A model generated the notes under the pieces. It saw only the letters and a program-made list of their open reading frames with translations. It searched no databases and had not been told where the DNA came from. Positions 43,656-54,381 of a DNA stretch of 64,000 bases are shown piece after piece. The stretch is from Acidimicrobiia bacterium. GTDB taxonomy: Bacteria; Actinomycetota; Acidimicrobiia; Acidimicrobiales; MedAcidi-G1. Numbering within the stretch: the first letter of the stretch is position 1; the number at the start of each line of letters is the position of its first letter. The DNA lies in NCBI GenBank assembly GCA_012959995.1, contig DUCC01000026.1:124001-188000 (forward strand), in the 5' to 3' direction. The position numbers and the translations under genes are program-made.

Positions 43656-44699
43656 ATGCACCGGCGGCAGCCGGCGGGGCTCCGATCGTGGTGGGTGGCT
43701 ACCGGGGTGGCGGCGGTGGTCGCTGCTTCGTTGGCTGGTTTGGTCATGGGCCCCGCTTCTTTAGGGGTGGGCGAGGTACTGCGAGAACTCTTTGATGGCT
43801 TGCCATTAGTGGATGTGGATTCTGGGTTAGGGGTGCGGCAAAAAGCTATTATTTGGGAGATTCGTTTGCCCCGAGTGGTTTTGGGTTTGATGGTGGGAGC
43901 CATGTTGGGCACGGCGGGTGGCGCTTACCAGGGAGTGTTTCGTAACCCGTTGGCTGACCCTTATCTGTTGGGGGTGGCGGCCGGTGCCGGGTTCGGGGCT
44001 ACTACGGCCATTGTGGCGGGGTTAGGTGATGGCATCGGGGTATTCGATGCAGTTCCCATGATGGCGTTTGCGGGCGCATTGACGGCGGTGGCGTTGACTT
44101 ATTTGGTTGGTTCTGCTGGTGGCCGGCTCGACCCGGTAACCAGTTTGGTGTTGGCAGGGGTGGCGGTGGCCAGTTTTTTCACGGCGGTACAGACCTTTGT
44201 GCAGCAAAGAAACTCAGAGACTATTCGTCAGGTGTACTTTTTTGTTTTAGGTCAATTGCGTACGGCGGGTTGGAACGAGGTTTTGCTCATTACTCCGTAT
44301 GTGGTGGTCTGCTTGACGGTCATTTTGTTGGTTCGCCGCCGCATGGATGCTTTGGGGGTGGGCGATGAGGAAGCGGGTTCGTTGGGCCTTGATGTGCGAC
44401 GGGTGCGTTTGGTTACTGTGTTGGCTGCTTCGTTGGGTACGGCGGCCGTGGTGTCGGTTAGCGGGTTGATTGGTTTTGTGGGCATCATTGTCCCGCACAC
44501 CATTCGCTTGTTGTTCGGTTCGAGTTACCGAGTGATTTTGCCGTTGACGGTGTTGTTCGGTGGGGCTTTTATGGTGGCTGCTGATTTGGTGGCTCGATTG
44601 GCTTTGCAGCCGGCGGAAATCCCCATCGGGGTGGTTACGGCTTTTCTTGGGGCGCCATTCTTTGTTTTGATTTTGCGTTCCACTCGGGGGACTCGATGA
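43656..44699 (+). CDS. btuC: Cobalamin ABC transporter permease BtuC
   Basis: 347-residue FecCD-type permease with about ten helices. Marks are IWEIRLPRVVLGLMVGAMLGTAG, RNPLADPYLLGVAAGAGFGA, and GLIGFVGIIVPHTIRLL, which forms the coupling helix contacting the ATPase. The ATG at 43656 with GAGG/GGAG nearby is preferred; a GTG at 43626 without a ribosome site would add ten residues. It overlaps btuD (ATGA). Confidence 0.91.
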   Translation: MHRRQPAGLRSWWVATGVAAVVAASLAGLVMGPASLGVGEVLRELFDGLPLVDVDSGLGVRQKAIIWEIRLPRVVLGLMVGAMLGTAGGAYQGVFRNPLADPYLLGVAAGAGFGATTAIVAGLGDGIGVFDAVPMMAFAGALTAVALTYLVGSAGGRLDPVTSLVLAGVAVASFFTAVQTFVQQRNSETIRQVYFFVLGQLRTAGWNEVLLITPYVVVCLTVILLVRRRMDALGVGDEEAGSLGLDVRRVRLVTVLAASLGTAAVVSVSGLIGFVGIIVPHTIRLLFGSSYRVILPLTVLFGGAFMVAADLVARLALQPAEIPIGVVTAFLGAPFFVLILRSTRGTR

Positions 44700-45478
44700 C
44701 TGCTGTCGTTTGCCGTGGGCTGCGTGTCTCGTATTCGGGGGTTCCGGTGCTCGATGGTGTTGACCTAGAGGTCCCCGCTGGCGGGTGGGTTACGGTGGTG
44801 GGGCCAAACGGGGCGGGAAAAAGCACGTTGTTGCGAGCCGTTGGCGGTTTGGTGTCGGCTTCGGGCAAAGTAGAGGTGCTGGGAGAATCGGTTGACTCTT
44901 TGGCTCGCCGGGTTTTGGCTCGCCGGGTGGCGCTGGTGCCGCAAGAGCCGGTAATCCCGTCAGGCATGCTGGCTCTTGACTATGTGTTGTTGGGTCGCAC
45001 TGCGCATTTAGGGTTTTTTGAAGCAGAGAAAGAAGCGGACATTGTTTTCGCTACCTCAGCGTTAGAAGATCTCGATGCGGGCCCTTTGGCGGGTCGAGTG
45101 GTAGAGACTCTGTCGGGCGGGGAGCGTCAACGGGTGGTGGTGGCTCGGGCTTTGGCTCAAGGGTCGCCGGTGCTGTTGCTAGATGAGCCGACTACGGCGC
45201 TAGATATTGGCCATCAGCAAGAGATGCTGGATTTGGTTGATCGCCTGCGTGCCGAACGTGGGTTAACGGTGTTGGCCACCATGCATGATTTGACGTTGGC
45301 TGGCCAGTACGCCGACCAACTGGTCATGCTTGATGCGGGCCAGGTGGTGGCTGCTGGTTCTGCCACAGAGGTTTTGACTAATGAAAACGTGGGGCGTTTT
45401 TATGGAGCCCAGGTACGGGTTATTGATGACCCATCGGGCCCCATTGTGGTGCCGGTGCGGCGGGGTAACCTTGCTTAA
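44696..45478 (+). CDS. btuD: Cobalamin ABC transporter ATP-binding protein BtuD
   Basis: 260-residue ABC ATPase. Walker A is GPNGAGKST, the signature is TLSGGERQRV, Walker B is VLLLDEPTTALD and the H-loop is TMHDLT. It is the last gene of the riboswitch-controlled operon and energises BtuFC. The last four bases overlap the convergent HPF gene. Confidence 0.92.
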   Translation: MTAVVCRGLRVSYSGVPVLDGVDLEVPAGGWVTVVGPNGAGKSTLLRAVGGLVSASGKVEVLGESVDSLARRVLARRVALVPQEPVIPSGMLALDYVLLGRTAHLGFFEAEKEADIVFATSALEDLDAGPLAGRVVETLSGGERQRVVVARALAQGSPVLLLDEPTTALDIGHQQEMLDLVDRLRAERGLTVLATMHDLTLAGQYADQLVMLDAGQVVAAGSATEVLTNENVGRFYGAQVRVIDDPSGPIVVPVRRGNLA

Positions 45479-46242
45479 ACTGCTGGGGTTATGAGCCCGT
45501 AGTGCCCGTCGAAGCGTCGGTAAAGTACTTGGCTTCTTCCTTTGGCTGTTTCGGCAAAGAAGACGAAGGGTTCGTTTCCGTGGTCGAGAAGACGTTCGGC
45601 GTCTAGCAGCGGCAGGTGGTTTAAGACCAGCGGGCCAGAGTAGATGGAGGGCCGGGTGTCTCCGGGGAGGTTCTCGCCGTCTACGGCAGGTGCGACATGG
45701 AGTTCACCGTCGCCGTTGCGGTAGATGACCCGGTCAATGTCGTGATCCACATCGAGATAGAGGTAGAAGTCGTGGTCCAACTGGTCCATTTCGTCGGCTG
45801 CTTCTTCAAGGCTGACCGGGCGCATGGCTAAAGTTTTGTGGCGCACTACGTCTCGTTCGTCGTGGGGACGCTCAACGTACCCCGGGGTGTGGCCTCGGTT
45901 TTCTGGTTCAGCGTCGTGGCGGCGGTCTTCGAAACGCTTGCGGCGGCGGCGAAGGCGTCGCCCAAGTTTGTCATCGAGCAGGTCGATGGCTTCACCGATG
46001 GTTTGGCCGGCGGCGTGGGCTCGCACCAGGTCGCCATTGAGGTTGAGCGAGGCTTCGGCAATGGAGGGAAGTTCCAGTGTGGCCTTGGGACGGACTTTTA
46101 GTTTTACCACGGCGTCTAAGACCGGTTCGTGGCCCAACTCGCAAAGGGCTCGAATCTTATTCAGGGCAAGTTCTCGGTCTTGGGAAGAAACTCTTCCGGT
46201 GACTCGAAGTTCAACTTCGCTGATGGCATGTGGCTTGACCAA
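45475..46242 (-). CDS. hpf: Long-type ribosome hibernation factor HPF with duplicated C-terminal module
   Basis: 255 residues. The N-terminal S30AE-like ribosome-binding domain (about 1-105) ends in a basic run (RRLRRRRKR). Two C-terminal dimerisation-type modules follow: residues 131-185 (VRHKTLAMRPVSLEEAADEM...VIYRNGDGELHV, broken here) and 203-255 (GPLVLNHLPLLDAERLL...LYRRFDGHYGLI). Mycobacterial RafH has a similar overall build. It would inactivate or dimerise 70S ribosomes in starvation or hypoxia. The start is TTG at 46242 with a GGGAGAG ribosome site, which supports that start. Confidence 0.84.
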   Translation of the reverse strand: MVKPHAISEVELRVTGRVSSQDRELALNKIRALCELGHEPVLDAVVKLKVRPKATLELPSIAEASLNLNGDLVRAHAAGQTIGEAIDLLDDKLGRRLRRRRKRFEDRRHDAEPENRGHTPGYVERPHDERDVVRHKTLAMRPVSLEEAADEMDQLDHDFYLYLDVDHDIDRVIYRNGDGELHVAPAVDGENLPGDTRPSIYSGPLVLNHLPLLDAERLLDHGNEPFVFFAETAKGRSQVLYRRFDGHYGLITPAV

Positions 46243-46337
46243 GTGACTCTCCCGCTTGAAGTAGTTGGTTGTGTGCTTGCACTTTCATCTTCGCGCATTA
46301 AAAAGCATTTGTCAGGTAAATAGGGCAGAATCTTTTT

Positions 46338-47056
46338 ATGGCAGGAATTTTTACGCAAGCTTTGGCACTCGGCGAGTATGAAATGGTCTGTGTCGTAGGT
46401 GGCGGGGGTAAGACCACCTTGGTGTTTGCTTTGGCTAAAGAGGCGGTAGCGGCGGGGCGTCCGGCGGTGGTGACTACCACTACCAAGATGGGAGCGGAAG
46501 AGACCGGTGGTTTGTTTACGGTGGAGGGGTCAGAGCAGTTGCCTAATGATTTGGTGTTGCGTTGGGTGGGCGAGGTGCAAGGCCACCGAGTGGTGGGGCG
46601 CACTCCTGAAGACATTGATGCTCGCTTTGCCGAACGGGCCGGATGGATGTTGGTAGAGGCGGATGGTGCACGTCGGCATCCGGTAAAGGCACCGGCCGTT
46701 CACGAACCGGTGATCCCTCAGGCCGCCACAGTGGTGGTGCTCAGCATGGGCCTGGATGCCTTGGGTAAATCTTTGGCGGAGGCGGCGCATCGCCCAGAGG
46801 TGACGGCTGCCTTGTTGGGGGTAAGCCAAGAGGCAACGGTAACGCCAGAGTTGCTGGCAGTTTTAGCCACCGATGCTTTTGGGGGGCGAAAATGTTTGCC
46901 ACCTGAGGCCCGGTTTGTGGTGGCTTTGACCAAGATGACCGAGGAGCGGCGAGCAGAGGCTGGGCGGTTGGCTGACCTCTTGTTGGCGGCTGATGGTGCC
47001 CCGGAACGAGTGCTCCTGGTGCCGCCGCCCGGTGGGGTGGTTGAGGTTCGTCAGGG

Positions 47057-47060
<4 letters not shown>
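46338..47060 (+). CDS. yqeC: YqeC-like accessory protein (selenium-dependent hydroxylase / Mo enzyme maturation)
   Basis: 240-residue P-loop protein of the YqeC group. The nucleotide loop is [10 protein letters not shown] near the N-terminus, followed by VTTTTKMG and the diagnostic [22 protein letters not shown]. Homologues occur beside xanthine-dehydrogenase-like hydroxylases or selD/mocA genes; none of these is present here. The exact biochemical step is unknown. Its end overlaps the convergent fumarase gene by four bases. Confidence 0.85.
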
Positions 47061-48706
<1,646 letters not shown>

Positions 48707-48745
48707 AGTCTTTACGGTACCGCACCTTTTGGCGGGCCGGGGTGG

Positions 48746-49768
48746 TTAGTTGGTGAGGTCGTCCAAGATGGGTGCCCAAAATTCGTGGTCTTGAAAACTG
48801 CCGGCTTGGTAAAAGGACATGCGGTCAACGCAGTCGCCCCAGCGGGCGTTTATTTTGTCGGCTATTTGGTGGGGTTCGCCGACGATGGCAAAGGTGTCGA
48901 GCATTTCGTCGTCAATGAGTGCCCCCATCTCTGCCCATTGGCCGCGTTTGGTCATGGTGTTGAGTTCGCTTTGCAGGTCGCCCCATCCGTGCATTTCGAG
49001 TACGGGCCGATAAGCCGGGGTGGAGGCGTAGAAAGCGATTTGTCGGCGAACGCCTGTGGCGGATTTGTTTATTTCTTCTTCGTTTCGGCCGGTGACGACG
49101 AACCCGGGGCCCGATATTTCAAAGTCGGCGAGGCTGCGGCCGGCGGTGTCGAGGCCGCGTTGTAGGGCGGGGAGGGTGACTTGTCGGAGGTAGGCCTCGG
49201 TGGTGAAGGAGTGGCAGATGATGCCGTCGCAGACTTCGCCTGCTACTTCGGTCATGAGGGGTCCTACGGCGGAAATAAATATTTTGGGCGACCCGTAGGG
49301 GTTGGGGCCGGGATCAAAGAAGGGGGTCATGAGGGTGTGTTGGTAGAATTCGCCGCGAAATTTTAGGGGGGTGTTGTTGTCCCAACTTTCCCATATGGCT
49401 CGGATAGCTAAAACCATTTCGCGCATGCGGGCGGCGGGTCGGGACCATTCCATGGAGAAGCGTTTGGTGATGTGAGGTTTTATTTGGGTGCCGAGGCCCA
49501 GGATGAAGCGTCCTTGACTGTAGCGCTGAAGGTCGTGGCCAAGGTTGGCTAGCAGCATGGGGTTGCGGGCAAAACCGACGGCGATGGAGGTGCCGAGTTC
49601 GATGCGTTCGGTGTGTTCGGCGGCGATGGTGTGGGGGAGGAAGGGGTCGTGGGCTACTTCGGCGGTCCATGCGCCGGCGTAGCCGGAGGCCTCGATGGCT
49701 TGGGCGTCGCGGGCGATGTCTTGGAGGTCGCCGGGGTTATTTATGTTGATTCCGCTGTCTATTTTCAT
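48746..49768 (-). CDS. TIGR03617-type LLM F420-dependent oxidoreductase
   Basis: 340-residue luciferase-fold enzyme of an actinobacterial F420-linked group. Landmarks are DAQAIEASGYAGAWTAEVAHDPFLP, ELGTSIAVGFARNPM, FILGLGTQIKPHITKRFSMEWSRPA (discontinuous in the barrel) and IFISAVGPLMTEVAGEVCDG. The substrate is unknown; relatives reduce or oxidise lipids and xenobiotics with F420. The start is ATG at 49768, 47 bases from the divergent histidine phosphatase start. Confidence 0.9.
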   Translation of the reverse strand: MKIDSGININNPGDLQDIARDAQAIEASGYAGAWTAEVAHDPFLPHTIAAEHTERIELGTSIAVGFARNPMLLANLGHDLQRYSQGRFILGLGTQIKPHITKRFSMEWSRPAARMREMVLAIRAIWESWDNNTPLKFRGEFYQHTLMTPFFDPGPNPYGSPKIFISAVGPLMTEVAGEVCDGIICHSFTTEAYLRQVTLPALQRGLDTAGRSLADFEISGPGFVVTGRNEEEINKSATGVRRQIAFYASTPAYRPVLEMHGWGDLQSELNTMTKRGQWAEMGALIDDEMLDTFAIVGEPHQIADKINARWGDCVDRMSFYQAGSFQDHEFWAPILDDLTN

Positions 49769-49815
49769 GCTGCGGATGTTAGTCCGGTAGTTCGGGGCGA
49801 CTAGCGTTGGCGACT

Positions 49816-50433
49816 ATGGAACTTTTGTTGGTGCGTCATGGTTTGCCGCTTCGAGTAGATAATTCGGCTTCTGGTTTGGAGGCTGACCCGGCGTTGTCGG
49901 TGTTGGGGGAGCGTCAGGCGGAGGCTTTGGCCGACTGGTTGGTTGGTGGTCCGGCGGCAACTCCTATTGCGGCGGTTTATGCCAGTCCGAAGTTGCGGGC
50001 GCAGGGCACGGTGGCTCCGTTGGCGCAACGTTTGGGTTTAGAAGTGATCATTGAGCCGCGGGTTATTGAGTATGACGTGGGGGAAAATGAGTACATCCCT
50101 ATTGAGGAGTTGAAGGGCACGCCGGCTTGGGCAGAGATGTTGGCGGCTGGTATTCCGGATCCGGAGGTTTTTCAGGCGCAGGTGGTGGCGGGCATGGAGG
50201 CGATTATTGCGGCTCATCCGGGTGGCCGTGTGGTGGTGGGTTGCCATGGTGGGGTGGTGGCGGCTTATTTGGCGCATTTGTTGGGTATCTCTGAGCCCAT
50301 GTTTTTTGAGGCGCATTACACCTCGGTGAATCGGGTGATGGCTGCTTCGTCGGGTCAGCGCAGCGTGGTTTCTATGAACGAACTTGCGCACCTTCAGGTA
50401 GCTAAAGTCCCCCTCTCCGATTACCAAAAATAA
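49816..50433 (+). CDS. Histidine phosphatase family protein
   Basis: 205-residue phosphoglycerate-mutase-like phosphatase. The catalytic histidine motif is LLVRHGLP at residues 4-11, and the second histidine is in VVGCHGGVVAAYLAH. The AVYASPKLRAQGTVAPLA segment replaces the usual SxxxRxxQTA. A TTG at 49807 would add three residues, but the ATG at 49816 gives the normal start. The substrate is unknown. The mobile element begins about 30 bases downstream. Confidence 0.87.
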   Translation: MELLLVRHGLPLRVDNSASGLEADPALSVLGERQAEALADWLVGGPAATPIAAVYASPKLRAQGTVAPLAQRLGLEVIIEPRVIEYDVGENEYIPIEELKGTPAWAEMLAAGIPDPEVFQAQVVAGMEAIIAAHPGGRVVVGCHGGVVAAYLAHLLGISEPMFFEAHYTSVNRVMAASSGQRSVVSMNELAHLQVAKVPLSDYQK

Positions 50434-50461
50434 CCACACTGGTTACTATCGCCTCTCACTT

Positions 50462-50500
50462 AACCTGCTTACCTCGGGTCTGACCCCAGGTAAGCAGGTT
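50462..50500. repeat. REP-like palindrome, full copy
   Basis: A 39-base near-perfect palindrome: AACCTGCTTACCT (50462-50474) and AGGTAAGCAGGTT (50488-50500) pair completely, and the core GGGTC-T-GACCC pairs inside, leaving only a C/C mismatch and the central T. It lies 42 bases before the RAYT gene. The GGGTCTGACCC core is the kind seen near REP-associated tyrosine transposases. Confidence 0.87.
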
Positions 50501-50541
50501 GGCTAATTAGGGCTGTCACACCCCTGGCGTAAGTTGACGGC

Positions 50542-51420
50542 ATGGCCCGGAGATTTCGACATGATGCAGCAGGATTCATCCATCATGTGGTTAATCGCGG
50601 AGCATCCCGGGAGAATGTTTTTTGGGATCGCGAGGATCGGCTGCTTTTTTTGGGTTTGTTGGCTGGCTTGTCTAAAAAGCATGGCATTGACACCCTTGCC
50701 TATTGTCTTATGGGTAATCACTATCACCTAGTGTTGAGGTGCCCTTTGGGGAACTTGTCTGTGGGCGTTAAGTGGTTCGCCAGCATCTATTCTCAACGTT
50801 TTAATACAAACCATGGTTTTGATGGTTCGCCATTTCGTGGCCGGTTTCAGTCCAAACTTATTGACACCGACGCCTACTTGCTAAATGCCGTTCGTTATGT
50901 GCATAAAAATCCGTTGGCTCATGGTTTTGTCCCGTCTTTAAACGGTTTTGAGTGGTCAAGCCATGCCGCCTATTTAGGAGAGGCCCAAACTCCATCTTGG
51001 TTAGATAATCAAATGGTTTTAGGGATGGTTCATTCCGGTGGCGAGCAATATTCAACGTTTATAGATCAAACAGGCGAGGACCTTGACGAAAGTTACGAGT
51101 TTTCGCGCGAAAAAAATCTGGTTCCTATTGAACTTGTCGAGGCGGCAGTTCTGGTGGCAACCGGCGGCCAGTACGATAATTTTTTCCACTCAACTAATGG
51201 GGTAAGAAATAACGACCGGGCTTTACTCTTTTTAAATGCTCATGAAATGTCTGGGCTAAGGGACCGGCAGGTTGCTGAGCGTTATGGGGTGGCGAACGCT
51301 CCGACGGTAAAAGACATTCGGCGCCGAGCTCGCCTTAGTTTGGAACGCGACGAGTCTTTTAGGTTGGGTTTTGAGAGCGTGCAGACGGCCTTGACCTGCT
51401 TACCTGGGGTCAGACCCTAG
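50542..51420 (+). CDS. REP-associated tyrosine transposase (Y1_Tnp, IS200-like)
   Basis: 292-residue HUH/Y1 transposase. The N-terminal strand FIHHVVNRGASRENVF, the metal-binding HUH motif in YCLMGNHYHLVL, and the catalytic tyrosine helix LLNAVRYVHKNPLAHG are all intact. The C-terminal third is helix-rich and DNA-binding in character (RQVAERYGVANAPTVKDI). The start is ATG at 50542. The last codons (TCLPGVRP, stop) are read from the right-hand REP half copy. By eye the gene is richer in A+T than its neighbours, a possible sign of transfer. The reading frame is open, so activity is possible. Confidence 0.92.
   Translation: MARRFRHDAAGFIHHVVNRGASRENVFWDREDRLLFLGLLAGLSKKHGIDTLAYCLMGNHYHLVLRCPLGNLSVGVKWFASIYSQRFNTNHGFDGSPFRGRFQSKLIDTDAYLLNAVRYVHKNPLAHGFVPSLNGFEWSSHAAYLGEAQTPSWLDNQMVLGMVHSGGEQYSTFIDQTGEDLDESYEFSREKNLVPIELVEAAVLVATGGQYDNFFHSTNGVRNNDRALLFLNAHEMSGLRDRQVAERYGVANAPTVKDIRRRARLSLERDESFRLGFESVQTALTCLPGVRP
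51394..51417. repeat. REP-like sequence, half copy at transposase end
   Basis: ACCTGCTTACCT then GGGGTCAGACCC, in the same orientation as the left half of the palindrome at 50462-50500. It differs at two positions (C to G at the mismatch, T to A at the centre). After CCC the sequence diverges (TAGGGG), so the second palindrome arm is missing. It encodes the last residues of the transposase and, on the other strand, the end of acetoacetyl-CoA synthetase. Confidence 0.85.
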
Positions 51421-53350
51421 GGGGGTGGGGTTGAAGGGCGGGGAGGTTTTGGAAGTGGGCGAGGGCTTCGGGGTTGGCGAGTGCTTGGGCGTTGGTTACG
51501 GGCCGATTTTCGACCACGTTGCGTACTGCCAGTTCGACCAGTTTGCCTGACCGAGTGTGAGGTAGGTCGGGTACTGCAATGACCACGGCGGGTACGTGAC
51601 GGGGGGAGGCTCCGGTGCGTACCGCTGTCCGAAGCCGTTGAATCAGGTCGTCGTCCAAGGTTGCCTGGTTGGCGGTGACCACAAAGAGCACTACCCGTAC
51701 ATCGCCTTCCCATTGCTGGCCGATGACCAGGCTTTCGGTCACTTCGGTGAAGGCCTCTACGATGCGGTAGATCTCTGCGGTGCCCATGCGTACCCCGCCG
51801 GGGTTCAAGGTGGCGTCGGAGCGGCCGTGAATAATGAACCCGCCTTGAGGGGTTTGTTCGGCGAAGTCTCCCTGGTGCCAGTACCCCGGGAAACGGGCGA
51901 AATAGGTTTCGTGGTAACGCAGGTTTTCCGGGTCGTCCCAAAACCCCAGTGGCATGGTGGGAAACGGCGACCGGCAGACCAGTTCGCCTTGCTGTCCGGG
52001 AGCCACGCTGTGGCCTTCTTGGTCGACCACGGCCATGTCTTGGCCTAATACTGCTCCTTGGATTTGCCCAGCGAACACCGGGGCCGCGGGGTTGCCGCCG
52101 ACCAGACAGCCGCAAAGGTCGGTGCCGCCCGAAATAGAGGCCACATGCAGGTCGGGTTTCCAGTCGGTATAAACGTGGCGGAACCCTTCGGCAGAAAGTG
52201 GGCTGCCGGTGGAGCAAACGGTGCGCAAAGATTCCAAACGGTGGGTAGTAATAGGCCGCAACTCGGCGCTGTTTACTGAGTCAATGAACTTGGCCGATAC
52301 CCCGAGCAAGGTGATTTGGTGGGCGTCTACTAAGTCAAAAAGCCGTTGCCCGTCGGGGTAGAAAGGCGACCCGTCGTACAAAATTAAGGTCGCGTGGGCC
52401 GCTAACCCGGCGGCTAGCCAGTTCCACATCATCCACCCAGTGGTGGTGAAGTAAAAGACTCGGTCCAAGGGGCGCACATCGCAATGCAGTCGGTGCTCAA
52501 CCAAGTGTTTTAACAAAAGGCCGCCCGCTCGGTGGATTATGCATTTGGGGGCGCCGGTGGTACCCGAGGAGTAGAGGATGTAGAGCGGGTGGTCGAAAGG
52601 TAGCGGGGTGAATGCCACTTCTTGGGCCGGGTGCGCTGCACAAAAATCGTCAAACGACAAGGCTTCTGCGGGAAGGTCACCTTGCGTGTCGGCCACCATC
52701 ACTACCTGTCGCAGGCTGGGCAAGGCCGCTATTACTTGGCTTACTTTGTCGGTTACGTCGAAGCGTTTGCCTCCGTATTGGTAGCCGTTGGTGCAAAAAA
52801 TCACTTTTGGTTCAATCTGCCCAAATCGGTCAATTACCGCATCGGTGCCAAAGTCGGGCGAGACCGAAGAGAACACGGCGCCCAGTGAAGCGCAGGCCAA
52901 CATGACGGCGTAGGCCTCAGGAATGTTGGGTAGCCAGGCCGCTACTCGGTCACCTGGTTTTACCCCGGCGGCCGCTAACCCTTGTTGCAACTGTGACACC
53001 AGGTGGTGGAGTTGCGCCCAGGTAAGGGTGCGGGTGGCGTTGTCTTCGCCGCAAAAAATAAGTGCGGGGTGGTGGTCGTTGCGTTGCAACAGGTTTTCTG
53101 CGTAGTTCAAGGTGGCGTCGGGAAAAAACGTGGTGGCCGCTAGATCTGACTCAACCTGAATCATTGCGGGCCCGTCACCTCGGTGGCCCACTATGCCAAA
53201 GTGGCTCCACACTAAGTCCCAGAAGTCTTCTTGGTGGTTAACGGACCATTGGTGAAGTTCGTCAAGAGGGCATCCAGCGGCATCAGCGAAGGCCGCCATT
53301 TGGGTGGCGTGAGCTTGGCTGGGCGAGGGTGTCCAAAGAGGTGGTTCCAT
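51410..53350 (-). CDS. Acetoacetyl-CoA synthetase
   Basis: 646-residue ANL ligase activating acetoacetate; family length is about 650. Marks are the N-terminal [12 protein letters not shown] block, [14 protein letters not shown], the P-loop [57 protein letters not shown] (broken across the hinge), and the catalytic lysine near [13 protein letters not shown]. The ATG at 53350 is chosen; no clear ribosome site precedes it. The final residues, including the stop, lie within the REP half copy. It would supply acetoacetyl-CoA from ketone bodies, PHB or leucine breakdown. Confidence 0.93.
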   Translation of the reverse strand: MEPPLWTPSPSQAHATQMAAFADAAGCPLDELHQWSVNHQEDFWDLVWSHFGIVGHRGDGPAMIQVESDLAATTFFPDATLNYAENLLQRNDHHPALIFCGEDNATRTLTWAQLHHLVSQLQQGLAAAGVKPGDRVAAWLPNIPEAYAVMLACASLGAVFSSVSPDFGTDAVIDRFGQIEPKVIFCTNGYQYGGKRFDVTDKVSQVIAALPSLRQVVMVADTQGDLPAEALSFDDFCAAHPAQEVAFTPLPFDHPLYILYSSGTTGAPKCIIHRAGGLLLKHLVEHRLHCDVRPLDRVFYFTTTGWMMWNWLAAGLAAHATLILYDGSPFYPDGQRLFDLVDAHQITLLGVSAKFIDSVNSAELRPITTHRLESLRTVCSTGSPLSAEGFRHVYTDWKPDLHVASISGGTDLCGCLVGGNPAAPVFAGQIQGAVLGQDMAVVDQEGHSVAPGQQGELVCRSPFPTMPLGFWDDPENLRYHETYFARFPGYWHQGDFAEQTPQGGFIIHGRSDATLNPGGVRMGTAEIYRIVEAFTEVTESLVIGQQWEGDVRVVLFVVTANQATLDDDLIQRLRTAVRTGASPRHVPAVVIAVPDLPHTRSGKLVELAVRNVVENRPVTNAQALANPEALAHFQNLPALQPHPPRV

Positions 53351-53402
53351 TGGTGAGGAGCGTAGCCAAGGTAAAGGCCCTCCGGTAAGACACAATGGGT
53401 AT

Positions 53403-53897
53403 ATGGACGAGACAACTTCTTCGACAACCGGTGGCCGATGGTTTGAACAACTTCCGGTGGGCTTGGTAATCAAACACGACTTGTTGCGCACTATCACCGA
53501 AGCCGATAACGAAGATTTTTGCGCTATGACCCATAACCCGCAGCCGCTGCATCTGGATGCCGAGTTTGCGGCGACCACGGTTTTTGGTCAACGTTTGGTG
53601 AACAGTTTGTTGACGCTTGGTTTGGCGGTGGGGGTTAGCGTGGCCGACACCACGTTGGGTACCACGGTGGCCAACCTAGGTTTTGAAGAAACGGATTTTC
53701 CGGCGCCGGTGTTTTTGAATGACACCTTGTCTTTTGAAACGGAGGTCGCGGCGGCTCGGCTTTCTGCATCAATGCCGGCCACGGGAATCGTTACTTTTGA
53801 GCATCGGGTACACAACCAGGATGGCGTGTTGGTGTGCCGGTGTCGAAGGAATGCTTTGATGCACCGAGATCCAAATCTTCTCACTGATTCTCAGTAA
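53403..53897 (+). CDS. MaoC-family dehydratase
   Basis: 164-residue hot-dog protein with the MaoC hydratase motif. [22 protein letters not shown] supplies the Asn/His catalytic pair, with Asn replacing the Asp of classic R-hydratases, as in the beta-methylmalyl/mesaconyl-CoA hydratase-like branch. [17 protein letters not shown] follows. It is divergent from acetoacetyl-CoA synthetase and 25 bases upstream of fur. A role in acyl-CoA hydration is inferred. Confidence 0.87.
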   Translation: MDETTSSTTGGRWFEQLPVGLVIKHDLLRTITEADNEDFCAMTHNPQPLHLDAEFAATTVFGQRLVNSLLTLGLAVGVSVADTTLGTTVANLGFEETDFPAPVFLNDTLSFETEVAAARLSASMPATGIVTFEHRVHNQDGVLVCRCRRNALMHRDPNLLTDSQ

Positions 53898-53922
53898 GGA
53901 TTTTGGGTTAGGCTCTCTGGTT

Positions 53923-54381
53923 ATGGGTCATCAGCATGCCACGGGCGAAGAACTTCATACCACGGTTGGTCGGCGTTTACGTGCGGCACAGATGCGTTAT
54001 AGCCGGTCGCGTCATGCGGTGGTCGAGGTGCTAGCTGCTGCTGCTCGCCCGTTGACTTTGCCCGAAGTTTTGTCGGCGGGGCAACAACAAGATTTGGCAC
54101 AAAGTTCGGCTTACCGCAACCTAAATGAACTCGCCGAAGCTGGTGTGGTGCGCCGAGTGACCGCAGGTGACGACCACACCCGGTTTGAACTTCACGAGTC
54201 GCTAACCGGGCATCATCATCATTTGGAATGCACGGCGTGTGGTCGCCTAGATGATTTTGAGGTGTCCGATGAGTTTGAGGCAGGCATCGAGGCACTGGTT
54301 GTTTCGGCTGCTCAAAGGGGTTTTGTAGTCGATGCTCACCGCTTCGATTTGTTGGGTCGTTGCGTGGCGTGTGCCCAATGA
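53923..54381 (+). CDS. Fur-family metalloregulator
   Basis: 152-residue Fur/Zur-type repressor. The N-terminal winged helix (about 18-90) includes LAQSSAYRNLNELAEAGVVRR as recognition region. The dimerisation domain has the HHHHLECTACG metal-binding motif and a C-terminal CVAC, giving two CxxC structural zinc pairs. Fur, Zur and other branches cannot be separated reliably by eye; the His-rich tract fits Zur or Fur. Its stop overlaps the Nudix gene start. Confidence 0.9.
   Translation: MGHQHATGEELHTTVGRRLRAAQMRYSRSRHAVVEVLAAAARPLTLPEVLSAGQQQDLAQSSAYRNLNELAEAGVVRRVTAGDDHTRFELHESLTGHHHHLECTACGRLDDFEVSDEFEAGIEALVVSAAQRGFVVDAHRFDLLGRCVACAQ

Larger units (their letters stand above)
50462..51420 (+). 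mobile_element. REP-associated tyrosine transposase (RAYT) element
   Basis: The unit consists of a full REP palindrome (50462-50500), the transposase gene (50542-51420), and a half REP in direct orientation (51394-51417) that contains the gene's stop region. No target-site duplication is evident, as expected for single-strand HUH elements. It lies between a histidine phosphatase gene and the convergent acetoacetyl-CoA synthetase gene. Confidence 0.78.

Noticed and set aside
51410-53350. Acetoacetyl-CoA synthetase as a pseudogene broken by the mobile element
   Set aside because: All motifs and full length are present; only the last few residues come from the repeat, beyond the conserved domain.
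51410-53578. Longer acetoacetyl-CoA synthetase start at 53578
   Set aside because: It would cross the divergent MaoC start; family length (about 650) is met from 53350.
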